Positions 14,512 to 22,851 of a stretch of 50,278 nt of DNA are shown one piece after another. The translations under genes and the position numbers were made by a program. Origin of the DNA: Nanobdellota archaeon (GTDB lineage Archaea; Nanobdellota; Nanobdellia; Woesearchaeales; GCA-2686295); assembly GCA_018817005.1 (NCBI GenBank), contig JAHIUF010000041.1:1-50278 (forward strand), read 5' to 3'. Below the pieces are notes generated by a model, which made no database searches, was not told the DNA's origin, and saw only the letters and a program-made list of their open reading frames with translations. Each line of letters opens with the position of its first letter. Positions within the stretch are counted from its first letter, which is position 1.

Positions 14512-15190
14512 AAATCACTTAAAAACAATAACTGCACCTAAATCTTGGCCAATAAATAGAAAAGAATCAGTGTTTGTAACAAGAGCAAAACCAGGTGCTC
14601 ATAAAATGGAATTATCATTACCTTTAGGTTTATGTTTAAGAAACATACTTAATAAAGCACAAACAAGAAAAGAAGCAAAAAACATACTTAATAATCAAGA
14701 ACTTTTTGTCAATAATAAAAGAAGAAAAGATGTAAGAAAAACAGTTGGAATAATGGATGTAATTGCAATACCAAAAATAGATGAGTACTATAGATTATTA
14801 ATAAATCAAAAAGGAAAACTGTTTGTATTAAAAATAGATAAATCAGAAGCGCAAATAACTCTTGCGAAGATAATGAATAAAACAAATATTGCAAAGGGAA
14901 AAACTCAAATTAATCTTTCAAATGGTTATAATGTGGTTGTTGAAAAAGACAATTATAAAACAAAAGACACAATCATATTTGATTTATTAAAAAAACAAAT
15001 ACGAGAGATTTTACCCTTTGAAAAAGGATCAACAATCTTAATTGTAGAAGGAAAATCGATAGGAAAAATAGCAAAAATTGTGGATTTCAAAGGTAATCAA
15101 ATTATCTTTGAATATGAAAAAAAACAGTATGAAACAACAAAAAATTATGCTTTTGTAATAGGAAAAGATAAACCAATAATCAAAGTTTAA
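14504..15190 (+). CDS. rps4e: Ribosomal protein eS4
   Basis: This 228-aa eS4 begins with NHLKTITAPKSWPINRKE and contains an S4 RNA-binding segment (ILNNQELFVNNKRRKDVRKT), a central domain with the conserved YYRLLINQKGKL, and a C-terminal KOW-like stretch. It is a small-subunit protein of archaea and eukaryotes, absent in bacteria, and its presence here is a clear archaeal marker. The length is typical (230-245). It overlaps uL24 by eight bases and is followed one base later by uL5. Confidence 0.96.
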   Translation: MVKNHLKTITAPKSWPINRKESVFVTRAKPGAHKMELSLPLGLCLRNILNKAQTRKEAKNILNNQELFVNNKRRKDVRKTVGIMDVIAIPKIDEYYRLLINQKGKLFVLKIDKSEAQITLAKIMNKTNIAKGKTQINLSNGYNVVVEKDNYKTKDTIIFDLLKKQIREILPFEKGSTILIVEGKSIGKIAKIVDFKGNQIIFEYEKKQYETTKNYAFVIGKDKPIIKV

Positions 15191-15191
15191 A

Positions 15192-15704
15192 ATGAATTTA
15201 ATGAGAGAAATAAGGATAGAGAAAGTAACCTTAAATGTGGGTGCGGGAAAAGATCAGGATAAACTGAAAAAAGCCCAAAAACTACTCAAACACATAACAG
15301 GCATTGAACCAATTAAAACTATAACTCAAAAAAGAATTGCTGGTTGGGGTTTAAGACCAGGATTACCAATTGGTTGTAAGATAACAATCAGAAAAAAACC
15401 CGCAGTTGTCCTTTTAAAAAGACTCATAAAAGCCAAAGAAAACAAACTAGCAAAGACAACTTTTGATGATTTTGGAAATATATCATTTGGAATACTTGAA
15501 TACATAGACATACCTGAAACAAAATATGATCCAGAACTTGGAATGATGGGTTTACAAGCATCAATAACATTAGAAAGACCAGGATTTAGAATAAAGAAAA
15601 GAAAATTAATGAAGAGAAAAATACCTTTGAGTCATAAAATAACAAGGAAAGATGCAATTAATTTTATTAAAAAAGAATTTAATGCAAAAGTTGGTGAAGA
15701 ATAA
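15192..15704 (+). CDS. rpl5: Ribosomal protein uL5
   Basis: uL5 (170 aa) shows [18 protein letters not shown] at the start, [20 protein letters not shown] near residue 39 and [21 protein letters not shown] near 96. It binds 5S rRNA with uL18 and touches tRNA at the P site. The length fits archaeal uL5. Its TAA shares a base with the uS14 ATG (TAATG). Confidence 0.97.
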   Translation: MNLMREIRIEKVTLNVGAGKDQDKLKKAQKLLKHITGIEPIKTITQKRIAGWGLRPGLPIGCKITIRKKPAVVLLKRLIKAKENKLAKTTFDDFGNISFGILEYIDIPETKYDPELGMMGLQASITLERPGFRIKKRKLMKRKIPLSHKITRKDAINFIKKEFNAKVGEE

Positions 15705-15934
15705 TGACAACATCAGATTATAAAAAAATCCTAACACAAATAAAAAAGAAACCTGCAAAGTATAAGAAATACCTGAAACACAATGTTCCAGTAAAAAGAA
15801 AATTTGGAAAATCAGTAGAAAAGTGTAGGCGGTGCGGACGTTCAGGAGCACATATTAGTTCATATGGTTTACATTTATGCAGACAATGTTTTAGAGAAAT
15901 AGCAGTAAAATTAGGATTTAGAAAATATAGCTAA
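15704..15934 (+). CDS. rps14: Ribosomal protein uS14, zinc-binding form
   Basis: The 76-aa protein ends with the zinc-ribbon [20 protein letters not shown] plus QCFREIA, i.e. C-x-x-C and C-x-x-C pairs holding zinc. Archaeal uS14 usually has about 50-57 residues; this one carries about 20 extra basic residues at the N-terminus. It binds the small-subunit head. The ATG overlaps the uL5 stop, and an in-frame later ATG is absent, so the longer form is the likely product. Confidence 0.95.
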   Translation: MTTSDYKKILTQIKKKPAKYKKYLKHNVPVKRKFGKSVEKCRRCGRSGAHISSYGLHLCRQCFREIAVKLGFRKYS

Positions 15935-15945
15935 AAGGTGACAAA

Positions 15946-16338
15946 ATGAGTTTAAATGATCCACTATCAAATGTACTATCGCACATTCAGAATTATGCAA
16001 TGTTAGGAAAAACAGAATTAATAACAAAAAACAACTCTAAGATTATTAGAACTGTTTTGCAAATAATGCAAGATCACTTATATATTGGTGCTTTTGAAGA
16101 AATAAAAACTAGCAACGGAAACATGCTTAAAATAAATCTTATTGGAAATATTAATAAAACGGGCGTTATAAAACCAAGATTTCAAATAACAAAATCAACT
16201 TTTGAAAAATTTGAAAAAAGATATCTTCCGGCTAAAAATTTTGGGATAATAATAATTTCAACAAGTCAAGGAATTATGACTCATACAGAAGCAAAAAAGA
16301 AAGAAATAGGTGGAAAACTAATTTCATACTGTTACTAA
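15946..16338 (+). CDS. rps8: Ribosomal protein uS8
   Basis: uS8 (130 aa) is recognised by NDPLSNVLSHIQNYAMLGK at the start and GIIIISTSQGIMTHTEAKKK near the end, with the IGGKLISYCY-type C-terminus. It binds helix 21 of 16S rRNA and is central to small-subunit assembly. In bacteria uS8 also represses the spc operon; whether that occurs here cannot be told. A Shine-Dalgarno AGGTGA precedes the ATG. Confidence 0.97.
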   Translation: MSLNDPLSNVLSHIQNYAMLGKTELITKNNSKIIRTVLQIMQDHLYIGAFEEIKTSNGNMLKINLIGNINKTGVIKPRFQITKSTFEKFEKRYLPAKNFGIIIISTSQGIMTHTEAKKKEIGGKLISYCY

Positions 16339-16339
16339 A

Positions 16340-16888
16340 ATGAAACAAGAAATACTTGAAGAAACAATTGAATTTCCGCAAGGAGTATCCTTAACAGTAG
16401 ATAAAGGTTTATTCAAAGTTTCCGGACCAAAAGGTGAAACAAGTAAAAAATTATATCATCCTAAAATTCAAATAATCAATGATGAAAATACTGTAACGTT
16501 TTCCGTAAAAAAAGCAACTAAAAAAGAAAAGAAAATAATTTATTCCTTTGTCGCTCACTTAAAAAATCTTTTGGTGGGTGTAACTGAAGGTTTCACTTAT
16601 AAATTAAAGATTTGTTCAGGGCACTTTCCTATGAATGTAACTGTTAAAGGAGATTTATTTGAAATAAAGAATTTTATAGGTGAAAAAGTACCAAGATCTT
16701 TTAAAATACCTCAAAAAGTAACTGTCAAAATTGATGGCTCAGAGGTTATAGTGCAAGGATTAAATAAAGAAGAAACAGGTCAGGTTGCAGCAGAAATTGA
16801 ACAACTCACAAAGAGACCTGGCTTTGATAAAAGAATATTTCAGGATGGAATATATATAACAGAAAAACCAAAAAAACAGGAAAATTAA
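16340..16888 (+). CDS. rpl6: Ribosomal protein uL6
   Basis: uL6 (182 aa) consists of two similar alpha/beta domains: the first with FPQGVSLTVDKGLFKVSGPKG, the second with FEIKNFIGEKVPRSFKIP and the conserved ITEKPKKQ end. It lies near the factor-binding site and the sarcin-ricin loop. The size and order match other archaea. One base separates it from uS8. Confidence 0.97.
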   Translation: MKQEILEETIEFPQGVSLTVDKGLFKVSGPKGETSKKLYHPKIQIINDENTVTFSVKKATKKEKKIIYSFVAHLKNLLVGVTEGFTYKLKICSGHFPMNVTVKGDLFEIKNFIGEKVPRSFKIPQKVTVKIDGSEVIVQGLNKEETGQVAAEIEQLTKRPGFDKRIFQDGIYITEKPKKQEN

Positions 16889-16902
16889 ATATTTAAAATA
16901 AA

Positions 16903-17511
16903 ATGAAAGAACTACTAAAACTCAGAAAAGTTATGAAAAAGAAAAAACCACTTTTCATTAAGACAGATGCTCATAAAAAGGCTAGACTTGATTATAAATG
17001 GAAGAAACCAAGAGGCCTTCATAACAAGATGCGACTTGAAAAAAAAGGTTATAGAAAAAAGGTTAAAGAAGGATATAAAACTCCAAGTAAAGTGCGAGGT
17101 TTAAGTCCCGATGGATTTGTTCCTGTAAATGTTAGAAATAATTTTGAATTAAAAAACTTAAACAAAGAAATTCATGGTGTTATTATTTCCGGAAAAGTAG
17201 GTTCTAAAAAGAAAGTTGAACTAATAGAAGAAGCAAAAAAATTAGGGTTAAAAATAATCAATTTCAATGCTGATAAAAAAATAGAACAGATTAAAACGTC
17301 TTTTGAAGAAAGAAAAACTCAAAAGAAGGAAAGGGAATCTGAAAAAGTAGAAAAAGTCAAACAAAAAAAGACGATAGAAGAAACAGTTAAAAAAGAAAAC
17401 AAAGAGAAAAAAGAAAAAACAGGGTTACAAGAAGTAGAATCATCAGAAGAAGATAAGAAAATTCAAGAAAAAAAAGAACAAGACAAAATATTGTCGCAAA
17501 AAAATAATTAA
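16903..17511 (+). CDS. rpl32e: Ribosomal protein eL32 with long charged tail
   Basis: The first 130 residues are eL32: KKKPLFIKTDAHKKARLDYK, WKKPRGLHNKMRL and YKTPSKVRGLSPDGFVPV, then a strand/helix pair ending KLGLKIINFNADKK. The other 70 residues are an unbroken Lys/Glu/Gln-rich segment predicted to be helical or disordered. The total of 202 aa is far above the usual 130 or so. eL32 occurs only in archaea and eukaryotes. A 35-nt gap with the Shine-Dalgarno CGGAGGA leads to eL19. Confidence 0.94.
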   Translation: MKELLKLRKVMKKKKPLFIKTDAHKKARLDYKWKKPRGLHNKMRLEKKGYRKKVKEGYKTPSKVRGLSPDGFVPVNVRNNFELKNLNKEIHGVIISGKVGSKKKVELIEEAKKLGLKIINFNADKKIEQIKTSFEERKTQKKERESEKVEKVKQKKTIEETVKKENKEKKEKTGLQEVESSEEDKKIQEKKEQDKILSQKNN

Positions 17512-17546
17512 ATAATGATTAAAAATCATAAGTCGGAGGAAAACTA

Positions 17547-17999
17547 ATGAAGCTCACAGTACAAAAACGGTTGGCAGCAGACGTACTACGAGTATCTTCA
17601 AAGAAAGTGCGATTTGATGTTAGAAGATTAGAAGACATAAAAGAAGCAATTACAAAAACAGACATCAGATCATTAGTTTCCGAAGGTGTAATAAAAAAAG
17701 TTCAAGGAAAAGAAACCTCTAGAGGAAGAACTAGAGTTAAGGAAGCTCAGAAAAGAAAAGGACTTAGAAAAGGACCTTCAACTAAAAAAGGAAAAAAAAC
17801 ATCACGAGTTTCGAAAAAAGATATTTGGAAAGCTAAAATGAGAACTCAAAGAGCACTTTTAAAGAGTCTTAAAATAAATCAACTGATTTCACAAAAAACA
17901 TTTACAGATTTATACCGTAAATCAAAAGGAAATTTTTTCAGAAGTAAAAGACATATAAATCTATACCTCGAAGAACATAATTTAATCAAGAAAAAATGA
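17547..17999 (+). CDS. rpl19e: Ribosomal protein eL19
   Basis: eL19 (150 aa) begins with TVQKRLAADVLRVSSKKVRF and contains GRTRVKEAQKRKGLRKGPST and KKDIWKAKMRTQRALLKSLK, a long basic helix set that reaches from the large to the small subunit. It is an archaeal/eukaryotic protein and has the typical archaeal length. A Shine-Dalgarno (CGGAGGAA) lies before the ATG. It overlaps uL18 by four bases. Confidence 0.96.
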   Translation: MKLTVQKRLAADVLRVSSKKVRFDVRRLEDIKEAITKTDIRSLVSEGVIKKVQGKETSRGRTRVKEAQKRKGLRKGPSTKKGKKTSRVSKKDIWKAKMRTQRALLKSLKINQLISQKTFTDLYRKSKGNFFRSKRHINLYLEEHNLIKKK

Positions 18000-18550
18000 A
18001 TAGAAAAAAAACTCGACTACAATATCAAAGAAAAAGAGAAGGCAAAACCAATTATAAAAAAAGATTGATTTTACTTCAAAGTAAAAAGACAAGACTAATA
18101 ATTAGAAAAACCAATAAGCACATACTAGCTCAATTTGTTGATTATAAACCTGATGGAGACATAGTTATTGTGGGTGTTAGTTCAAAAGCATTAGAAAAAC
18201 TGGGTTGGAATTATTCAACAAAAAATATTCCTGCAGCATACCTTACAGGTTTACTTTTAGGAAAGAAAGCTCAAGAAAAGAAGATAAAAGAAGCGATTTT
18301 AGATTTAGGTTTACAAACATCTATAAAAGGATCAAAATTGTATGCAACATTAAAAGGAGTAAAAGAAGCAGGCATATCTATAAATGCTTCTGAAGAAATA
18401 ATGCCTAATGAAGATAGGTTAAAAGGAAAGCACATAAATGATTATTATTCAAAAAATCCAGACCATTTTTCAAAGTATAAGAAAAACAAGGTGGATCCGA
18501 AAAACATTTCAAAAGATTTGGAGCAAATAAAAATAAAAATACTGAAATAA
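17996..18550 (+). CDS. rpl18: Ribosomal protein uL18
   Basis: uL18 (184 aa) is the main 5S rRNA-binding protein. Recognisable parts are YQRKREGKTNYKKRLILLQS near residue 10, AAYLTGLLLGKKAQEKKIKE near 79 and the archaeal segment KGVKEAGISINASEEIMPNE followed by RLKGKHINDYY. The length is normal for archaea. It overlaps eL19 by ATGA and is followed one base later by uS5. Confidence 0.96.
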   Translation: MNRKKTRLQYQRKREGKTNYKKRLILLQSKKTRLIIRKTNKHILAQFVDYKPDGDIVIVGVSSKALEKLGWNYSTKNIPAAYLTGLLLGKKAQEKKIKEAILDLGLQTSIKGSKLYATLKGVKEAGISINASEEIMPNEDRLKGKHINDYYSKNPDHFSKYKKNKVDPKNISKDLEQIKIKILK

Positions 18551-18551
18551 A

Positions 18552-19415
18552 ATGAATGAAGAAACCAATAGAATATGGAAACCAAAAACTGAACTTGGTA
18601 GAAAAGTTTTTGAAAAAGAATTAAAAGATATAGACGAAATTTTAAATAAAGGACAAACAATACTTGAGTCAGAAATAGTTGATAATCTTCTCACTTTAGA
18701 ATCAGACTTATTATTAATAGGTCAATCAAAAGGAAAATTTGGTGGCGGACAAAGAAGAATATTTAGACAAACCCAAAAAAAGACAAGAGAAGGAAATAAA
18801 CCAAAATTTACAACAATGGCTGTTGTCGGAGATAAAAATGGACACTTAGGAATTGGATATGGTAAATCAAAAGAGACTGTTCCAGCCAGAGAAAAAGCAA
18901 AAAGAAAGGCTAAATTAAATATATTCAAAATCAGAAGAGGATGTGGATCTTGGCAATGTAGTTGCAATGAACCTCATTCAATCCCTTTTTCCGTTGAAGG
19001 AAAATGCGGATCAGTAAAAATAAAACTAATTCCTGCACCAAAAGGAAAAGGCTTATGTATTGAAAATGAATGCGCAAAAGTATTATCCTTGGCAGGCATA
19101 AAAGATGTTTGGTCAAAAACAGAAGGGCAAACAAAAAACAAAATAAATCTTATTTTAGCATGTGAATTAGCATTAAAGAAGTTATTAGAAATGAAAATAC
19201 AAACAAAACACTTAGAAGAACTATCAATAATGGATGGTTCTGTGAAAAAAGATGAACCTGAAGTCTTACAAGATATTACAGAAGAAAAATCAGCTGTTAA
19301 TACAACTGATAAAAAAGAAGCAGAAACAAAAAATACTGAATCAAAATCAAAATCAAAAGAAAAAACAAAAGAAAAAACAGATGACAAAAAGTCTAAAAAG
19401 AATAAAAATGACTGA
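18552..19415 (+). CDS. rps5: Ribosomal protein uS5 with charged tail
   Basis: uS5 (287 aa) has the double-stranded-RNA-binding-like domain with GGGQRRIFRQTQKKTREGNK near residue 63, GDKNGHLGIGYGKSKE near 93, and a second domain with GLCIENECAKVLSLAGIKDVW. It is part of the decoding-fidelity network with uS4. The conserved part ends near 230; about 55 Lys/Glu/Thr/Ser residues follow, where archaeal uS5 is normally about 210 aa in total. The stop overlaps the uL30 start by eight bases. Confidence 0.95.
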   Translation: MNEETNRIWKPKTELGRKVFEKELKDIDEILNKGQTILESEIVDNLLTLESDLLLIGQSKGKFGGGQRRIFRQTQKKTREGNKPKFTTMAVVGDKNGHLGIGYGKSKETVPAREKAKRKAKLNIFKIRRGCGSWQCSCNEPHSIPFSVEGKCGSVKIKLIPAPKGKGLCIENECAKVLSLAGIKDVWSKTEGQTKNKINLILACELALKKLLEMKIQTKHLEELSIMDGSVKKDEPEVLQDITEEKSAVNTTDKKEAETKNTESKSKSKEKTKEKTDDKKSKKNKND

Positions 19416-19839
19416 AGAAAAAACAGAAAAAACAGTTAAACCAAAACAAGAAAAAAAAGAAAAAGACTTATTAGCAGTTATTCTTATAAGAACAACAATA
19501 GGTTTAACATATGATATGAAAGAAACATTAAATTTTCTTCGTTTAAGAAGAAAATATACTTGTGTTGTGGTTGAAAAAGTACCAGAAAAACTAGGTATGC
19601 TTAATAAAGTTAAAGATTTTGTAACGTATGGAGAAATATCAAAAGAAACATTAAAAGAATTAATAGATAAACGAGGACAAGAAGATCCAAACAATAAAGG
19701 CAAATTAAAATCTCATTTTCATTTACATCCACCAAGAGGTGGTTTTGAAAGAAAAGGAACCAAAAAGCCTTTTACGAAAGGAGGAGTTCTTGGATATAGA
19801 AAAGAAAAAATTAATGATTTACTAAAAAGAATGTTGTGA
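19408..19839 (+). CDS. rpl30: Ribosomal protein uL30
   Basis: The uL30 fold is shown by LLAVILIRTTIGLTYDMKET, LRLRRKYTCVVVE, and the archaeal C-terminal part FHLHPPRGGFERKGTKKPF. The frame is open upstream to 19252, but that part overlaps uS5 and reads as nonsense Lys/Gln/Asn repeats; the ATG at 19408 overlapping the uS5 stop by eight bases is the sensible start and gives 143 residues, with a short Lys/Glu-rich N-terminus before the domain. It lies on the large-subunit surface beside uL15 and uL18 in gene order. Confidence 0.93.
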   Translation: MTEEKTEKTVKPKQEKKEKDLLAVILIRTTIGLTYDMKETLNFLRLRRKYTCVVVEKVPEKLGMLNKVKDFVTYGEISKETLKELIDKRGQEDPNNKGKLKSHFHLHPPRGGFERKGTKKPFTKGGVLGYRKEKINDLLKRML

Positions 19840-19844
19840 TTATT

Positions 19845-20354
19845 ATGACAGAAAACAAAAGAAAAAAAAATTCCAGACAAAGAGCCAGCCACACACATGG
19901 TTGGGGAGCTAAAAAAAAACATAGAGGTGCAGGCAATAGAGGCGGAAGAGGAAGAGCAGGATCTGGAAAAAGAGGAGACGCCAAGAAACCAAGTTTCTGG
20001 AAAGAAAAAGATGCTTATGGTAGAGCAAAAGGATTTAAATCAATAAAAAAACACCAGAAAACAATCAATATTTCAGAATTACATAAGTTCAACTCAACAG
20101 AAATAAACCTTAAATCTCAAGGTTACACAAAACTTTTAGCGATGGGAACTGTAGTTGAAAAATTCAATATTTCAGTTGAATACGCATCACAAAAAGCAAT
20201 TGAAAAAATAAAAAAAGCCGGTGGAGAAGTTAAACTCTTGGTTGAAAAGAAAATCAAGAAAACAGCAACTCAAGCAAAGCCTAAAAAGAAAATTGAAGAA
20301 GACAGTGAGGCTGAAGAAGAACCAAAAACAAAAGAGCAGGCACCCGAGAATTAA
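19845..20354 (+). CDS. rpl15: Ribosomal protein uL15
   Basis: uL15 is identified by RASHTHGWGAKKKHRGAGNR near the N-terminus and the glycine-rich RGRAGSGKRGD, followed by a compact domain with VEKFNISVEYASQKAIEKIK. The ATG at 19845 gives 169 aa; a GTG at 19836 overlapping the uL30 stop would add three residues. The C-terminal 30 residues are an acidic/lysine-rich tail. It is next to secY, as in most archaea and bacteria, and is two bases from it. Confidence 0.95.
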   Translation: MTENKRKKNSRQRASHTHGWGAKKKHRGAGNRGGRGRAGSGKRGDAKKPSFWKEKDAYGRAKGFKSIKKHQKTINISELHKFNSTEINLKSQGYTKLLAMGTVVEKFNISVEYASQKAIEKIKKAGGEVKLLVEKKIKKTATQAKPKKKIEEDSEAEEEPKTKEQAPEN

Positions 20355-20356
20355 AA

Positions 20357-21724
20357 ATGTCATTCTTAGAAAAGCTTCTGTACAATCTTCCAGAAGTCGC
20401 AGCCCCAAAGCAAAAAAGGCTTGCATTTAAAGAAAAACTAAAATGGACACTTATAACTTTAGTTTTATTCTTCATACTTGGTTTAGTTCCACTATACGGT
20501 CTAGGTGGAAATGCTCTTCAACAATTCGAATTTTTATCAGTAATACTTGGAGCTAGTTTTGGAAGTATAATTAGTCTTGGAATAGGACCTATAGTTACAG
20601 CATCAATAGTTTTACAGCTTTTAAACGGTTCAGGAATAGTTAAGTTTGACTTAACTAGTCATGAAGGAAAACAAAGATTTCAAGGAATACAAAAATTACT
20701 AGCAATAGGATTTGTAATATTAGAAGCAGCGATTTATGTAGGTATGGGTGGTCTTTCTCCGGCTGAAGGAATATCTAAAGGAATACTTATTTTTCAACTA
20801 TTTTTAGGTGGAATTATGATTATGTTTATGGATGAAGTTGTCAGTAAATGGGGTTTTGGCTCAGGAATAAGTCTTTTTATTGCAGCAGGTGTATCACAAA
20901 CAATATTTGTCAGAGCATTAAACTTTCTTCCAAGCCCAAGCAATCCGGAAATTGCAACAGGCGCCATTCCTGCATTTTTTCAATCATTAAGTGCAGGAGA
21001 TCCTTTAACAGCAGGTCTTATGCTTTCAGCAGTTGTCGCTACAATTTTAGTTTTTTTAATTGCAGTATACACTCAAGCTATGAAAGTAGAAATACCTTTA
21101 AGTTTTGGAAGAATAAGAGGACATGGAATTAGATGGCCTTTAAACTTTTTTTATACAAGCAACATACCTGTAATTCTTACAGCAGCTCTTGTGGCGAACG
21201 TCCAATTATTTGCGAGGTTGTTATATAATGTTGGGGTGCCCTTGTTAGGTCGATTTGCAGGGAATACGCCAGTTTCAGGACTTGCAGCTTGGCTTTATAG
21301 TCCAAACATTATTGGACAAGTAATAAGAGGAAATTTAACATTAGTATCATTAGGACAAGCAGGCGTATACTTATTATTTTTTATGGGTGGTTCAGTACTA
21401 TTCAGTTATTTTTGGGTTCAAACAGCAGGTCTTGATTCAAAATCTCAAGCAAAACAAATAATGTCTTCAGGATTACAAATTCCTGGTTTTAGAAAAGACC
21501 AAAGAGTGTTAGAAAGACTTCTTGATAGATATATTGGTCCTTTAACAATTATGGGTGGTCTTGCAGTAGGGCTTCTAGCAGCATTTGCAGACCTTACAGG
21601 CGCAATAGGCAGCGGCACGGGAATACTATTAACAGTAATGATCATATATAAGCTATACGAAGAAATTGCACAGCAACATATGATGGATATGAATCCTGCT
21701 TTAAGAAAATTCATGGGGCGATAA
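20357..21724 (+). CDS. secY: Preprotein translocase subunit SecY
   Basis: The 455-aa protein has ten membrane helices with the archaeal Sec61alpha/SecY landmarks: YNLPEVAAPKQKRLAFKEKL before TM1, a plug region, the GSGISLFIAAGV segment, a long cytoplasmic loop with GLQIPGFRKDQRVLERLLDR, and a final GTGILLTVMIIYKLYEEIAQ helix. SecY forms the protein-conducting channel that exports the signal-peptide proteins and lipoproteins encoded elsewhere in the window. It follows uL15 by two bases, so it belongs to the ribosomal operon. adk, usually next in archaea, is not here. Confidence 0.97.
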   Translation: MSFLEKLLYNLPEVAAPKQKRLAFKEKLKWTLITLVLFFILGLVPLYGLGGNALQQFEFLSVILGASFGSIISLGIGPIVTASIVLQLLNGSGIVKFDLTSHEGKQRFQGIQKLLAIGFVILEAAIYVGMGGLSPAEGISKGILIFQLFLGGIMIMFMDEVVSKWGFGSGISLFIAAGVSQTIFVRALNFLPSPSNPEIATGAIPAFFQSLSAGDPLTAGLMLSAVVATILVFLIAVYTQAMKVEIPLSFGRIRGHGIRWPLNFFYTSNIPVILTAALVANVQLFARLLYNVGVPLLGRFAGNTPVSGLAAWLYSPNIIGQVIRGNLTLVSLGQAGVYLLFFMGGSVLFSYFWVQTAGLDSKSQAKQIMSSGLQIPGFRKDQRVLERLLDRYIGPLTIMGGLAVGLLAAFADLTGAIGSGTGILLTVMIIYKLYEEIAQQHMMDMNPALRKFMGR

Positions 21725-21726
21725 GT

Positions 21727-22488
21727 ATGTTTGAAAATTTTCTTGATCCAGTTTTTCGTCCTTTACTTAATTTGAGCTTCTTTTGGTCAATATTAATTAT
21801 TTCTTTTATGCTAACATTACTTATCACATTAGTCTATAAATACGCAACAGATCAACATTTAATGAAGAAATTAAAATCTGAAATGAAATCTTTGCAAAAC
21901 GAGTTAAAGAAGTTTAAAAATGATCCTAAAAAAGCAATGGCTCATCAAAAAAAAATAATGGAAAAAAACATGGAATATATGAAACATTCATTTAAGCCAA
22001 CTTTATATACATTTATACCAATCATCATCATTTTTGGTTGGTTAAATGCACATATGGCATATCTTCCAATAGAATCAGGGGTTGAGTTCATGGTTTCTGC
22101 AAGTTTTAAGCCAGGAACTTTTGGCGAAGCTTCACTTGAGGTTTTTCCTGAAGAAAACATCACTCTAATTTCAAATCAAATTCAAGAGATAGAAGATGGA
22201 AAAATTTTTTGGAAATTAATTGGTGATGAAGGTCAATATAGATTGGAATTCACTTTTAATTCTCGTAAATATGAAAAAAAACTGTTGATTACAAATACTC
22301 AGAATTATGAAAAACCAATTGAAATATTAAAGAATTCAGACATTTCTAAACTGGAAATACATAATAGCCCTGTAAAACCTTTAGGAACATTCAAAATATT
22401 TGGTTGGAGTCCTGGTTGGATTGGAACATATATTCTTTTTTCATTGTTATTTAGCACGGTTTTAAGGAAATTACTCAAAATAAGCTAA
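21727..22488 (+). CDS. EMC3/TMCO1-type membrane insertase (DUF106, YidC/Oxa1 superfamily)
   Basis: This 253-aa protein has an N-terminal membrane helix, a cytosolic helical hairpin (MKKLKSEMKSLQNELKKFKN then KAMAHQKKIMEKNMEYMKHS), a second helix YTFIPIIIIFGWLNAHMAYL and a last helix near the C-terminus. That is the layout of archaeal DUF106/Ylp1 proteins, homologues of EMC3, TMCO1, GET1 and YidC that insert membrane proteins. About 110 residues predicted outside the membrane lie between the second and third helices, a beta-rich insert that seems larger than usual. It starts two bases after secY, an expected functional pairing. Confidence 0.9.
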   Translation: MFENFLDPVFRPLLNLSFFWSILIISFMLTLLITLVYKYATDQHLMKKLKSEMKSLQNELKKFKNDPKKAMAHQKKIMEKNMEYMKHSFKPTLYTFIPIIIIFGWLNAHMAYLPIESGVEFMVSASFKPGTFGEASLEVFPEENITLISNQIQEIEDGKIFWKLIGDEGQYRLEFTFNSRKYEKKLLITNTQNYEKPIEILKNSDISKLEIHNSPVKPLGTFKIFGWSPGWIGTYILFSLLFSTVLRKLLKIS

Positions 22489-22500
22489 CCCAACATAAGA

Positions 22501-22508
22501 TTTATAAA
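22501..22508 (+). promoter_or_regulatory. TATA box for eL34, leaderless
   Basis: TTTATAAA begins 30 nt before the eL34 ATG at 22531, so eL34 (and probably eL14) has its own promoter inside the ribosomal cluster and likely a leaderless message. Confidence 0.6.
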
Positions 22509-22530
22509 TAAATACTTTATTCACAATAAA

Positions 22531-22797
22531 ATGCCAAGAGGAAAAGAAAAATCAAGAACACTAAGAAGAGTTTTTAAAAAACTACCAGGTGAAAGAACAA
22601 CTCTTCATTATGAAAAAAGAAAACCATCAAAGGCAAAATGCAGCGGATGTGATGCTTTATTAAAAGGTGTTCCAAGAGAAAGACCTTATAAGATGCAAAA
22701 CATGCCTAAAACTAAGAAACGTCCAGAAAGACCTTATGGTGGTGTATTGTGCACAAAATGTGCTAGAAAAAAGATAATTTCGCAAACAAGAAACTAA
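22531..22797 (+). CDS. rpl34e: Ribosomal protein eL34
   Basis: The 88-aa eL34 contains a zinc-finger pair, CSGCDALLKGVPRERPYKM then CTKCARKKI, and the family signature RPYGGVLC. It is an archaeal/eukaryotic large-subunit protein. The length is typical. It has its own TATA box 30 nt upstream of the ATG and no Shine-Dalgarno. cmk, a frequent neighbour in other archaea, is missing. Confidence 0.95.
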   Translation: MPRGKEKSRTLRRVFKKLPGERTTLHYEKRKPSKAKCSGCDALLKGVPRERPYKMQNMPKTKKRPERPYGGVLCTKCARKKIISQTRN

Positions 22798-22851
22798 TCT
22801 TAGATGCTTTGGCGACAAATCATCGTTCTTAAAGGATTAGGGAGGGAAAAA

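Noticed and set aside
19252-19407. Long N-terminal extension of uL30
   Set aside because: The extra codons lie inside the uS5 tail and encode only Lys/Gln/Asn repeats; the ATG at 19408 overlapping the uS5 stop is the natural start.
22804-22851. N-terminal extension of eL14
   Set aside because: A Shine-Dalgarno sits directly before ATG 22852, which also gives the conserved N-terminus.
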